NCBI GenBank assembly: GCA_004295015.1
Contig: SHNE01000047.1
Location: 1 to 51,514 of the forward strand
From: Bacteroidota bacterium
Lineage (GTDB): Bacteria > Bacteroidota > Bacteroidia > AKYH767-A > 2013-40CM-41-45
Length of the DNA stretch: 51,514 nucleotides
Direction: 5' to 3'
Numbering within the stretch: position 1 is the stretch's first letter; each line of letters begins with the position of its first letter. The notes under the pieces were generated by a model that did not search any database, was not told the origin of the DNA, and was given only the letters and a program-made list of their open reading frames with translations. Below, piece by piece: positions 17,401 through 25,004 of the stretch. Both the position numbers and the translations under genes were made by a program.

Positions 17401-19092
17401 AACGTTTCCACCACCACTTGCTCCTGAATAATTTGATGGAGTGGATGTTCTCACATCAGTTTGGCCGGCAGAAGTAGATGTAATTGAAAGTAATCCATAA
17501 TTCTGCCACCCGGTATAACTGTTTACGACCGTAGTAACAGCAGGGCTTCCCATGTTTTCAGAAAACACTATTCCTGAAATAGAGAATGAATTTACCGTAA
17601 CTGTTGTTGGAGCGGAGGTAGCAGTACAATTCGAACCATCTGTAACAGCGACTGAATAATTTCCGGCATTTGTAACAGTGATCGATTGAGTCGTCTCGGC
17701 TGTTGACCATAAATAACTAACACCTGCATCAGCAGTAAGCACTACTGAACCTCCCGAACAGAATGTTGTTGGACCACCTGCAGTAATGTTAGGGGGACTG
17801 CAACTGGTACCTGTACCGCTTACACCCACTTTTTTTGTAGGAGCCCCGGCGCTGGAATGAATGATACTGTCAGTAACTGCACCGTTTGACGTTGGAGTAA
17901 ATCGAGCGAAGATGGTAGTGCTTGATACACTACCTGAACTCGGCAATAAAAATAATGTGTCATTAAAACCACTACCACTGCTTAATGAAATTTCAAATTG
18001 TGCAGGAGCATAAAGGTGTAAAGTATCTGTTAAATTTGCAGCTGATACGTTATAGGTAGCTTCTGATGAGCTTGAGCTTACCTGAACAGATCCGAAATTT
18101 GCAAGTGAATTTGTCGATAATGTGATCGTAGGTACAGGGATGGAGACAGTTACTCCTACATTATCAACAAAAGCTGTTTGGGAAGCTGCTGTCGAACCTG
18201 ACCAATAAGCACCCATCAAAGTTAGTGCAGTACCGGTATATGCATTGTCTACTGCAGTTCCCTGAGAGACAAGTGTTCCTGTTGTAGGATTTACGAATGC
18301 ACTTGCACCATCATTTCTTAAAAACAACTCCCATGTATTGCTTGAAGGTTGATATGTCACTTTTACACTAAGATAATCCGCGCCAAAATCTGTCAGGCCC
18401 GATGTGTTAGAAACAATTAAATTGGTTGATGTGGCTATACCGGCAGTATATTTTACCAATCGAAGAGGGTCAGTTGAACCGGATTGTCCATAGGTAATAG
18501 CATATCCTGTTCCGACAGTAGAAGTAGTAGTTGATGTACCGGCTAAAACGAATGCTGTTCCGTAAGATCCACTGGCTAATCCGGCAGGATCTGTTCTTAT
18601 CTGACGTATGTTTAATGTCCAGGTAACCAGTCCGGGGTTAGAACTCAAAGAGGTATTGTATGGACTTAAGAATGATGAAGTAGAAGTGGAACAAAACACC
18701 CAACCGTTTGCGTTGGCTGTTGCTGTAGCATCGTTTGTTAATTCCAATTGTGCAGGAGAGACATTCCTTCGTGCACCAAAATCTCCTGAACCTACAAGAA
18801 CATTCCATGCACTTGCACCTATAGCACCGGAGGTTGTGAATGTCGTACTGCTGTTTGTACTAAAGTCGTCAGAGAAGACAGTTGTCTGAGCAAACCCACT
18901 CGTTACTCCTAAAAATAAAAGTGCAAGTAATGCCAACTTACTTTTTCCTAAAAGAGTTTTTAAATTTAAAACATTGGCAAGTTGAAACATGATTGCAGAA
19001 GTTGGTAATGACAACATGGCTGCATTCGTGCGTTTAACTTTTTCTGGTGGAATAGTGGAGTTGTGTTTCATAATGGATAGCTGTGTTTTCAT
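11296..19092 (-). CDS. Giant secreted SprB-repeat mosaic protein with dockerin-like C-terminus
   Basis: This is a 2598-aa predicted surface protein. A hydrophobic signal segment at about 52-69 ends in GFAQ but follows a 50-residue polar extension; internal ATGs at 19071 and 18990 could be the true start. Domains in order: N-terminal jelly-roll-like region (70-315); then, three times over, an anchor/ASPM-like domain (near 318, 890, 1677), an Ig-like Cys module, a jelly-roll-like module, a second Ig-like module and SprB repeats; then an IPT/TIG domain (2317-2395), a beta-rich region, and paired DxNxDGxxDxxD motifs in the last 65 residues. A DNRLRE-like domain (about 1434-1640) interrupts one SprB repeat. 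SprB-type proteins serve in adhesion or gliding and are usually exported by type IX secretion; no T9SS gene is in the window. Confidence 0.85.
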   Translation of the reverse strand: MKTQLSIMKHNSTIPPEKVKRTNAAMLSLPTSAIMFQLANVLNLKTLLGKSKLALLALLFLGVTSGFAQTTVFSDDFSTNSSTTFTTSGAIGASAWNVLVGSGDFGARRNVSPAQLELTNDATATANANGWVFCSTSTSSFLSPYNTSLSSNPGLVTWTLNIRQIRTDPAGLASGSYGTAFVLAGTSTTTSTVGTGYAITYGQSGSTDPLRLVKYTAGIATSTNLIVSNTSGLTDFGADYLSVKVTYQPSSNTWELFLRNDGASAFVNPTTGTLVSQGTAVDNAYTGTALTLMGAYWSGSTAASQTAFVDNVGVTVSIPVPTITLSTNSLANFGSVQVSSSSSEATYNVSAANLTDTLHLYAPAQFEISLSSGSGFNDTLFLLPSSGSVSSTTIFARFTPTSNGAVTDSIIHSSAGAPTKKVGVSGTGTSCSPPNITAGGPTTFCSGGSVVLTADAGVSYLWSTAETTQSITVTNAGNYSVAVTDGSNCTATSAPTTVTVNSFSISGIVFSENMGSPAVTTVVNSYTGWQNYGLLSITSTSAGQTDVRTSTPSNYSGASGGGNVWFTTSGTRNIVFSGINTSGYTGLTLSFGMLKSSTDLLEVSTSPDGVTYTPLTTSTQPVANNWGVVTVTSGIPSYPNLHIKFEKTTGSSFRLDDVALSGTASSIFITAGGSTTICAGSSVLLSSNIATGNEWSPVFAFSQSILATTAGSYTVTASDGNGCSATSAPVVVSVVAAPSANTSTTDALCAGDSTGTATAVGTGGAGGFSYSWNTSPVQTDSTATGLPAGTYTVTVTDVGGCSGTATATVSEPLPIQIITSSTPPSTIGGNDGTATAFAYDGTGPFTYEWNTSPIQYTDVATGLTAGTYVVIATDANGCTETAQEVVVDPIPAISVSTTALGDFGNVVVGNSSYEDTYSASGIYLTDSILITAPAGFEISLTSGSGFGSQISLYPSSGLVPSTLIYVRFTPGSVGAASGNITHTSTGAVQKDVAVSGTGISCLQATITAGGPTTFCQGGSVTLTASAGTSYLWSNAETTQSIVVTTSGSYTVDVTDAFNCTSTTAAEVVTVTNFSVTGAVLSENMGTPGGNTFVNSYTGWQNQGSYSYQSTLTNQSDVRTSSVSTGYAGASGSGNVFMGTAGGTDPRDFIISGINTTGYTGLTLSFGMLRTNTAENLAVSVSTDGVNYSPITTTVQPVQNVWALVSDSIGSIPATDNLRIKFSKSTSISFRIDDIILSGTTDTLIVTASGPLTSCSAQPLTLTSNISVGNNWSPVSAFSQAIHVNTSDTYFTTVTDLNGCIKTSPSFVVNVNPSPLVDTLISTNLLCNGDSSGTISASVSGGTAPYSYSWNSVPVQTTINATNLHSGFYTFVVTDINGCTASQGRFVSQPAALSATASAISHPTSIGATDGSIGSSVIGGTTPYTYSWTASSPTTVTVSLNPVKDNNIFADNTSNSNATGPNFVAGNNAGGFARRALLAFDIASNIPAGATITNATLDLNMVHTSSGAGAQNFDLYPLLENWGEGSSFDAGNPGNGVAATAGDATWINSFDPGTPWTTAGGEFNPSSSATTSVDAIGVYTWTGGNLVADVQNWLDNAATDFGWILIGNESTGQTAKRFDSRENATPANRPTLTVTYTTQTVLGTGATITGLGAGIYTVTVVDSNGCTTTASDTLFDPLPEITVSVTSLPDFGNTVVGNPSGEQTYSVSGINLTDSILVSASADFEVSLTTGSGFGSSVTLYHTAGVVSNTTIFARFVPSAGGPISGTIAHTSTGAVQKNVTVSGTGTTCSQATITPSGPTTFCVGGSVTLTASSGASYLWSNGETTSSITTDTSGTFSVIVTDAFSCSSTTAPTTVTVNTFAFVGTIFSENVGNSGGTVALNTYTGWQNNGVLGFSTNVTGPSDVRTSAASNYVGASGLSNVFMGTGGGNSKDFIISKINTLGYTNMQLTFGMLRTSTSELLAVSVSADSGQTYTPLTTSTQPGASTSVWGAAPIVCSGTIPSVANLYIKFSKSTTTQFRIDDIKLTGTATSVVITPSGPTTFCQGSQVTLSSNIPSANVWSPGLETSKSIVVNSSGTYGLTVTDGNGCTASASPIVVNVNQIPVVNTTVTDVSCNGGSDGTATANVTAGTAPFTYSWNTMPVQTTQTATGLSAGTYKVVVTGAIGCKDSATAVVAEPGVIVPTCTIVNHVSCNGGSDGATSVSATGGTGAITVSGAPTSGLSAGSYTYTFTDANGCTATCTLVITEPSAIVPTCSVVNHVTCNGGADGATSVSATGGTGAITVSGAPTTGLSAGSYTYTFTDANGCTATCTLVITEPAAIVVSGFSPGSGPVGTIVTISGSGFTGATDVQFNGITASYTVDNDGQITATVPVGASTGPITVLVGTCQGISTGNFIVGSANMLVDLKLFLEGSYLGGSTMWSTLYDLGYSSDPTETDTIEVNLWSAAAVTANVGPDYSEKVILHNDGTASVDFGSATPDAYYIAIRHRNAIETWSLNAISLSSGANPLYDFSLSLSQAYDDGFNPPMQNMGGVYAFYSGDANQDGTVDGTDLTDVDNDNNLFAFGYNVTDCTGDGATDSSDLIIVDNNKNLFLFYARPY
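12141..12560 (-). repeat. Two near-identical tandem SprB repeats
   Basis: Units 12141-12350 and 12351-12560 are about 70 codons each and share most bases. They code for VNHVxCNGGxDGATSVSATG and GLSAGSYTYTFTDANGCTATC in turn. The near-identity points to recent duplication or gene conversion. They lie inside the giant gene. Confidence 0.85.
12560..18135 (-). repeat. Threefold super-repeat inside the giant gene
   Basis: The unit (anchor-type domain, Ig-like, jelly-roll, Ig-like, SprB repeats) begins near 18135, 16420 and 14060 on the minus strand. The first two starts are 1715 bp apart and the next two 2360 bp apart. The excess of about 630 bp equals the DNRLRE-like insertion near 14165-14795, so the basic period is about 1.72 kb. 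Confidence 0.75.
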
Positions 19093-19180
19093 GTATGTTG
19101 ATTTAGTTATGTTAATGCAGAAACAAGTGAGTGGAAAGCCATTTCCTTAAAGCTTGAAAAGACTCAATTTCACAAGATTA

Positions 19181-19188
19181 CAAAGTAA
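19181..19188 (-). promoter_or_regulatory. Possible promoter box of the giant gene
   Basis: Read on the minus strand this is TTACTTTG, one base off TAnnTTTG, 88 bp upstream of the annotated ATG. The same octamer precedes acpP and the DUF47 gene. No well-placed TTG was found upstream, so the call is weak. Confidence 0.3.
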
Positions 19189-19296
19189 TGAAAAATTTCA
19201 AAGAATTGTATTATCTCCGCATTATTGTTGAAAGAATTTTGTATTAAGTTAGTACTGATTATATGGTCAACAGTTCGTATTACTTGGTGAATGAAA

Positions 19297-19319
19297 AAGG
19301 CCTGAAAAATTCAGGCCTT
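19297..19319 (-). terminator. Terminator of the 105-aa gene
   Basis: A perfect 10-bp stem, AAGGCCTGAA / TTCAGGCCTT, has a 3-base loop. On the minus strand it is followed by CTTTTTC. It lies 25 bp beyond the stop of the gene ending at 19344 and separates it from the giant gene. Confidence 0.82.
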
Positions 19320-19343
19320 ATCGTAGATTTTTTTTGAAATTTT

Positions 19344-19661
19344 TTATCGCATCGAATTTAATTGTTGGTTTCTTTCATTCAGTAATTCCATTATGAGTTT
19401 GTAGTCACTCAACGAAACGGGCCTGATGTTCACAAGCTCAGTAGTGTCTACCTTCTCAATTAATTTATTGCAGGCTTCCCGATCGTATTTCTCAAAGGCC
19501 ACTTTGTATGCTTGCATGTTCATTTGAGGCACAAACAAATATTCGATTTCACCGAGAATAATGTTGTACTTATTAATGAGAATCCCGGGTTCCTTTCTTC
19601 CATTTTTGAAAGAAAACATACTATAAATGTTTAAATAATCTTGAATTTCGAGAGTTGACAT
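19344..19661 (-). CDS. Small unknown protein (105 aa)
   Basis: I do not recognise the family. The ATG at 19661 (MSTLEIQDYL) is preferred over the upstream 19706 ATG, which would add 15 residues unlike a normal N-terminus. The protein is soluble and hydrophilic. The segment GRKEPGILINKYNIILGEIEYLFVP suggests a short beta-strand-rich stretch, followed by helices rich in charged residues. It has its own terminator (19297-19319) and a spacer of about 300 bp upstream, so it is probably a single-gene transcript. A regulatory or adaptor role is conceivable but unsupported. Confidence 0.6.
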   Translation of the reverse strand: MSTLEIQDYLNIYSMFSFKNGRKEPGILINKYNIILGEIEYLFVPQMNMQAYKVAFEKYDREACNKLIEKVDTTELVNIRPVSLSDYKLIMELLNERNQQLNSMR

Positions 19662-19963
19662 GTGTTTCGTTTTCAGATAATTTAATCTGAAAAGAAGAAA
19701 AGGCAACAGAATATTGGTAAAGCAGAGATAACTAGAGATGAACGATGGAATTTAACCCGTAAACCAAGTAAAAAGGTATGTCAAAAATAGGGTTTTGATG
19801 AACAGCGTGATTTTTAAATAAATAGCCTCGGGGCTGCGTCCCCGAGGCCTAAAAAAAGCTTAATATTGGAGCTAGTGTGAAAAAGTATGTCAAATGTGCT
19901 ATTATATACTAACTCCTACAATAACCATTTAGGGTGTATTCCATCCCTAAAAATAAGGATATT
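19662..19963. other. Spacer with strong hairpin flanked by a repeated motif
   Basis: No gene was seen. A GC-rich hairpin (19825-19848) lies between two copies of a 15-16 bp motif: AAAAAGGTATGTCAAA at 19770-19785 and AAAAAGTATGTCAAA at 19880-19894. These could be operator or promoter sites, or the ends of a small inserted element. Confidence 0.5.
19825..19848 (-). terminator. GC-rich hairpin, probable terminator of the PAS-LuxR genes
   Basis: The stem is GCCTCGGGG / CCCCGAGGC with a 6-base loop. On the minus strand it is followed by a T-rich but not uniform stretch. It lies about 115 bp after the stop of the regulator gene at 19964. The lack of a clean T-run leaves open that it is a dispersed palindromic repeat instead. 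Confidence 0.55.
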
Positions 19964-21094
19964 TTAAATTTTCCTTGAAAACAGACCATTTTCAAAGCAT
20001 TTTTTAACCATTTCTGCCAAATTCCGTGCATTCATTTTTTTCATGATTTGCTTTCTGTGCATGTTGACAGTATTCATTGTGATATGAATTTTTTCGGAAA
20101 TCTCTTTTGATGACAATCCTTCTACAATGTGTGAGAGTATTTCTAATTCCCGATTTGATAAATGATAATTATTAACCGTTACTTCCTTTAAGGATTTAAT
20201 ACTGTCAGATTTGTTTTTTTGAATACTTAAAATAGCATCTATGTTGACATAGGTTTTTCCATCTTTAATAATGATGTCTCTTTCAAGAAGATTCATCGGT
20301 TTTATTTTTTCTTCACTTTCATTTTGTTTGAATTCACTCAGAGATCCGATCATCAATTTTATCGTACCGTTTTCATCCCGTTCGAGTACACTTATCCGGT
20401 CATAAATCCAAATCCAGGTATTGTCTCTTTTTCTCATACGGAAGGTAGCTGTAATGGGTATATGGTCATACACAATCCTTTGTTCGTGTCTTAACAAGAA
20501 TTCTTTTTCCATCAGCTCCAGTAATTTGAGACGATCCATCGGATGTGTGAGAATGAACGACAAAGTCCATGCTCCGAAGATAAATTCCTCATTAGTCCAT
20601 CCGCTGATTTTCTCAATGGCGGGACTGCAAAAAAGTATTTTGGCGTTTTGGAAATCAGAAATTAACCAAACCTCATTGTCTTTCGAACTTAAGACTTTAG
20701 TGATGGGATTGTTTTCTAGTGAATAGGCGTTTGAAGCTGAGTAGTTTTTTGTTAATCGAATTATGTATACAAATCCTTCAGCCTTCTCGTCTGATTCAAG
20801 GAGTACGACAAGACTATTTAATGCCTCGGATTTTTTAGTGGATTTGACAAGTTTAGTTTTAACGAAAGCAGTTTTAGTTTTTTTTATCTTAGCTAATTGC
20901 GACGTTGGATTAAATCCGGAAATATGAGAAGTGACTGGTTTATTCAACCAGTCTTTTTCTTTGGAAGATGAATAGCCCAATAGCTGATTATTAACGAAAA
21001 CAATTGTTCCTTTCAGATCAGTGATTAGAACGCCTTCAGGCACTTTCTGATAAACAGATCTTAAATTTTGAATAAATTCATTAACACCGCGCAT
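19964..21094 (-). CDS. PAS-domain LuxR-type transcription regulator (copy 1)
   Basis: The 376-aa cytoplasmic protein has a PAS domain at about 10-115 (GVLITDLKGTIVFVNNQLLGY), a second PAS/PAC unit at about 135-260 (SPAIEKISGWTNEEF, RKRDNTWIWIYDRIS) and a LuxR/GerE helix-turn-helix at about 310-372 (LSNRELEILSHIVEGLSSKEIS, then TMNTVNMHRKQIMKKM). There is no receiver domain, so it is not a classical response regulator; PAS domains probably sense a small molecule, light or redox state. It is paralogous to the gene 49 bp upstream. Target genes are unknown; the nearest large candidate is the giant surface protein downstream. Confidence 0.87.
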   Translation of the reverse strand: MRGVNEFIQNLRSVYQKVPEGVLITDLKGTIVFVNNQLLGYSSSKEKDWLNKPVTSHISGFNPTSQLAKIKKTKTAFVKTKLVKSTKKSEALNSLVVLLESDEKAEGFVYIIRLTKNYSASNAYSLENNPITKVLSSKDNEVWLISDFQNAKILFCSPAIEKISGWTNEEFIFGAWTLSFILTHPMDRLKLLELMEKEFLLRHEQRIVYDHIPITATFRMRKRDNTWIWIYDRISVLERDENGTIKLMIGSLSEFKQNESEEKIKPMNLLERDIIIKDGKTYVNIDAILSIQKNKSDSIKSLKEVTVNNYHLSNRELEILSHIVEGLSSKEISEKIHITMNTVNMHRKQIMKKMNARNLAEMVKKCFENGLFSRKI

Positions 21095-21143
21095 ATTGTA
21101 TGATTAAAAAAATAAAAAACAAGATCGAAAACAAAAGATCTTT

Positions 21144-22238
21144 CTAAATAATATGCTCTTCAATAGCAATTCTAACTAATTCTGCAGAATTTTTTGCTTT
21201 TAGTTTGTTCATTAAATTTTTCCGGTACGTATTTACAGTGTTGACGGTCAAAGAAAGTTTCGCTGAAATTTCTTTCGTTGAAAGTCCTTTTTTTATCATT
21301 GCTAATATTTCCTTTTCTCTACTGCTCAAATGATATTCATTAACCGCTATTCCATTCGTTACTTTATCGCCGTTATTCATTGTTAAATTTTCTAATCCAT
21401 TAATTAAAAGCTCCAGGATCTTTGGATTTTGCATGGCTAAATCCCCTTCCTTTTCAACAGTGATATTTTTCATGAATATCAGCAGGTGGTTTATCGATCC
21501 ATTGCTATCTCTGTCTAAAATCCAGGTGTCACTTTGAACCCAAATATAGTCTCCGTTCTTATGCCGCTTACGGTATTTCAATTTCACAGGAATGGAGTCC
21601 AAATTAGCAGAAGCATGCTTTCGCATAGCCATTTCGCTTGTAAATTGCTTTTCCAACTTGTGTGCATCTTCCGGGTGTGTGATAGAAAGGGAAAATGCCC
21701 AACCACCATTAACATATTCTGATGCTGTCCAGCCTAAGATTTGTTGAATGCTTTCAGAGCAGTATAGGCTCCTAAAGTTTTTATAATCATATAAAAGACA
21801 GATTTCTTCCTGTCGAAAATTTAAGGAGCGCAATAAGTTATTTTGTTGAGAAAGAAAATCCTTTTCATCCTGAAATTCCAGGAAACGATCTTTTATCACC
21901 AATAAAACTCCCTTCTGAAGACCTTCCGGAGAATTCAGAAAAGACAAACTGAAAGTGAGTTCAACTGTTTCTCCGTTTGATTTTTTGCATTTAACCTCTT
22001 GTATAAAACACTGTTGTGTGCTTAGCGTATTTAAAATATGGTCGAATTTTATTTGAGGATCAGAAATAAATGAATCACAGCTTTTGTTTATAATCTCTGA
22101 AGGATGAAGTTCAAGAATGGAAGAGATTGATTTGTTTGCATACACGATTGTACCATTCAAATTAAATAAAACAACACCATCTCGTGTTGAATCAAATAAT
22201 TCCAGAGTAGCTTTTGCAATTTCAAGCCTGTCAGGCAT
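21144..22238 (-). CDS. PAS-domain LuxR-type transcription regulator (copy 2)
   Basis: The 364-aa protein has the same architecture as its downstream neighbour: a first PAS at about 10-110 (GVVLFNLNGTIVYANKSIS), a second PAS/PAC at about 140-255 (SIQQILGWTASEYVNGGWAF, KNGDYIWVQSDTWILDRD) and a GerE-type HTH at about 300-360 (LSSREKEILAMIKKGLSTKEIS, TVNTVNTYRKNLMNKL). The two genes look like a tandem duplication that has diverged. Co-transcription is likely because only 49 bp separate them. No transmembrane helix, kinase or receiver domain is present. Confidence 0.87.
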   Translation of the reverse strand: MPDRLEIAKATLELFDSTRDGVVLFNLNGTIVYANKSISSILELHPSEIINKSCDSFISDPQIKFDHILNTLSTQQCFIQEVKCKKSNGETVELTFSLSFLNSPEGLQKGVLLVIKDRFLEFQDEKDFLSQQNNLLRSLNFRQEEICLLYDYKNFRSLYCSESIQQILGWTASEYVNGGWAFSLSITHPEDAHKLEKQFTSEMAMRKHASANLDSIPVKLKYRKRHKNGDYIWVQSDTWILDRDSNGSINHLLIFMKNITVEKEGDLAMQNPKILELLINGLENLTMNNGDKVTNGIAVNEYHLSSREKEILAMIKKGLSTKEISAKLSLTVNTVNTYRKNLMNKLKAKNSAELVRIAIEEHII

Positions 22239-22335
22239 AATGTAGGGCTTAGAGGAAAAACGTCACACCCCCAAAAATAAGATACTATTTCTAATTAAAA
22301 AATTATTTTAATCCTTTATTTAACTATTTATTGAC

Positions 22336-23385
22336 TTACAATTTGAAATCCCAGTCATAAGTATCAATTTCCTTCAGGCAAACTTCAAGCAGCCTAATGC
22401 AATTTGTTATGTCATTTTTATCAGCCATTTCAATTACCTGATGGATATGACGCGTAGGAATAGAGATCGCTCCGGATATTGCCCCGGTCTTCCCCATCCG
22501 TTGAATCCCTGCAGTATCAGTCCCCCCGGCTTGAAGTATTTCGGGTTGCCATTTGATTTTGGACTTAGTGGCTGTTTTTTTCATAAATTCTACCATTCGA
22601 ACATCACAAATAGTAGACGAGTCCATTATCTTTATTCCTGCACCCCCTCCAAGGGAGGTTACCTTTTCATGAGGCTGAGCACCGGGCACGTCATAAGCAA
22701 TAGTGGTATCAAGTCCAAAACCAAAATCGGGTTCGATTTGATGGGCAGCCACACCGGCACCTCTGATGCCCACTTCTTCTTGCACCGTGAATACGGCATA
22801 AACGTCATACGGAACGCTTTTGAGTTTTCTCAAGGTTTCTATTAATATAAAAACAGAAACCCTGTTGTCAATAGATTTGCAGTTTACACAGTTCCCCATT
22901 TCAATTAATTCTCTTTGTCGGGTAATTGGATTTCCTACGGAAATAAATTTTTCAACTTCTTTTTTATTCATTCCCAAATCGATAAAATAATCATGAATTT
23001 GGGGAACTTTATTTTTCTCATCAGTGGTCATGATGTGAATTGGCTTGCTTCCCATGACTCCGACTAAATCTTTTTTCCCGTGTACGATCACTCGTTGAGC
23101 TGTTAATGTTTTCGGATCAAATCCTCCCAAGGTGTGAAAGCGGAGAAAACCTTTATCATCGATATGAGTTACAATAAATCCTATCTCATCCATGTGAGCC
23201 GCAATCATTACCTTTTTTGATTGTTTCCCTTTTTTGAAAGCAGTTACATTTCCCAGATTGTCTACTGTAACACGATCGACTAAGGAGTCAACTTCGCGTA
23301 ATACGATTTCACGGATTCTGTTTTCAAAACCGGGTGCTCCGGCAGTTTCACAAATTTCTTTGAGTAATGGGATGTTAAGAGCCAT
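22336..23385 (-). CDS. M42 family metallopeptidase
   Basis: The 349-aa protein belongs to peptidase family M42 (PepA/FrvX/tetrahedral aminopeptidase type), which releases N-terminal residues from short peptides in the cytoplasm with two metal ions. Visible metal and catalytic motifs are AAHMDEIGF (H64, D66), SIDNRV near 175, the general base pair VQEEVG near 202, GLDTTIAYDVPG and the late TRHIHQ. The N-terminal APGFE block is family-typical. Members were once mislabelled as endoglucanase; nothing here supports a glycosidase. It starts 23 bp after pyk and is probably co-transcribed with it. Confidence 0.93.
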   Translation of the reverse strand: MALNIPLLKEICETAGAPGFENRIREIVLREVDSLVDRVTVDNLGNVTAFKKGKQSKKVMIAAHMDEIGFIVTHIDDKGFLRFHTLGGFDPKTLTAQRVIVHGKKDLVGVMGSKPIHIMTTDEKNKVPQIHDYFIDLGMNKKEVEKFISVGNPITRQRELIEMGNCVNCKSIDNRVSVFILIETLRKLKSVPYDVYAVFTVQEEVGIRGAGVAAHQIEPDFGFGLDTTIAYDVPGAQPHEKVTSLGGGAGIKIMDSSTICDVRMVEFMKKTATKSKIKWQPEILQAGGTDTAGIQRMGKTGAISGAISIPTRHIHQVIEMADKNDITNCIRLLEVCLKEIDTYDWDFKL

Positions 23386-23408
23386 AAATTTCTTTTATAG
23401 AATTATTT

Positions 23409-24836
23409 TTAGTTAACTTTTCCGAGCTTAATCATATTGGTTCTTCCCTGATGCTCCAGTGGAACACTTGCAAGGTTTATCACAAGATCTCCTGCTTTCA
23501 AGACGTTTTTCTTCTTTAATATTTCCTGCAATTCGTGGATGGTTTGGTCAGTCCCCACATTTCTGTCGTAAAAAAATCCGTGAACTCCCCAGATTAAACT
23601 TAATACGCTTAAAAGCGCCGGGACATCAGTAAAGATAAAAATATCTGCTTGTGGACGTTGTGCTGCTACTTTATAGGCTGTATAACCGGATCGCGTCACT
23701 CCCACAATTGCATTAGCCCCCACCTGGGAGGCCATCACACAAGCATTGTAACAAACCGAATCGGAAATATAGGTTTCGCTGGAAACATCGGGAAGATAAT
23801 TCCTGTTGTATTTAAATGAATTGGATTCAACCGTGCTGATAATTTTTCGCATGTATTCGACGACCTTCACCGGATATTTTCCGACAGAAGTTTCACCACT
23901 AAGCATCACAGCATCGGCTCCATCCATCACAGAATTTGCTACGTCGTTGACTTCTGCACGCGTTGGCGAATTGTTTGTGATCATTGTTTCCATCATTTGA
24001 GTGGCGATGATAACCGGTTTGCTTGCACGAATGCATTTTTCAACGAGCATCTTCTGGATAATAGGAACCTGTTCCATTGGTAATTCTACACCTAAATCAC
24101 CGCGTGCTACCATTAAGGCATCCGTTTCACGAATAATCTGGTCTATGTCCTCCAGGGCCTCCGGTTTTTCAATTTTTGCAATGACACGAATTTTTTTTCC
24201 TGCTTTTGCAATACGGGATTTAAGATCAAGAATATCCGAGGCATTTCGTACAAACGAAAGTCCAATCCAATCCACATCTTGTTGAAGTGCAAAGTCGAGA
24301 TCTTCCAGGTCTTTTTCTGTCAGACTTGGAAGAGATATTTTTGTGTGGGGAAGATTCACGCCTTTGCGTCCGCTTAGCATTCCTCCACCTTCAATCAGTG
24401 CAACTACTTCATCTTTTTTATTAGTGCTCTTAACACGCAACTGAATTTTGCCATCGTCAATTAAAACCAGGTCCCCAACCTTTACATCTGCCGGAAACTG
24501 TTGATAATTCATATACACACGTTCTGCATTTCCGATACATTCATGTGTCGTGAAAGTAATTTCATTTCCGGAGATGAGTTCCATCTGTTTTTCTACGAGG
24601 TCGCCAATTCTTAATTTCGGACCCTGCAGGTCAATTAATATAGCAGCATGAAAGCCAACATCGACACTGATTTTTCGAATGGCAGAAATTATTTTTCTGT
24701 GTTCATCATATGCACCATGGGAGAGATTTAAACGACATACGTCGACTCCACTATGAATTAATTGACTTAAGATTTGGGGAGACGATGATGCCGGACCAAT
24801 GGTGGCAACGATTTTTGTTTTATTTGTAGGTAACAT
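23409..24836 (-). CDS. pyk: Pyruvate kinase
   Basis: Pyruvate kinase turns phosphoenolpyruvate and ADP into pyruvate and ATP at the end of glycolysis. The 475-aa protein begins with TKIVATIGPASSS and contains NLSHG, the active-site segment IEKPEALEDI, MVARGDLGVELP with the metal ligands, and ATQMMETM followed by PTRAEVNDVANSVMDG. The C-terminal domain is of normal length. It belongs to a gene neighbourhood often conserved in Bacteroidota: acpP, fabF, rnc, IPExxxVDY, pyk. Confidence 0.97.
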   Translation of the reverse strand: MLPTNKTKIVATIGPASSSPQILSQLIHSGVDVCRLNLSHGAYDEHRKIISAIRKISVDVGFHAAILIDLQGPKLRIGDLVEKQMELISGNEITFTTHECIGNAERVYMNYQQFPADVKVGDLVLIDDGKIQLRVKSTNKKDEVVALIEGGGMLSGRKGVNLPHTKISLPSLTEKDLEDLDFALQQDVDWIGLSFVRNASDILDLKSRIAKAGKKIRVIAKIEKPEALEDIDQIIRETDALMVARGDLGVELPMEQVPIIQKMLVEKCIRASKPVIIATQMMETMITNNSPTRAEVNDVANSVMDGADAVMLSGETSVGKYPVKVVEYMRKIISTVESNSFKYNRNYLPDVSSETYISDSVCYNACVMASQVGANAIVGVTRSGYTAYKVAAQRPQADIFIFTDVPALLSVLSLIWGVHGFFYDRNVGTDQTIHELQEILKKKNVLKAGDLVINLASVPLEHQGRTNMIKLGKVN

Positions 24837-25004
24837 TTCTTTAATGTATGAGAGCTGTAAATTGACGCACCGTATTGTCAGGATTTCTATGTTTTGTAAA
24901 TAATACCTGATTTTTATCGCAGCCGGTCTTCAATTAAGCAGCTATATTATTTTTGACTAAGGGTTAATTTATTTTTTAAGAAAACCGTTTAATTTCTATT
25001 GAAT

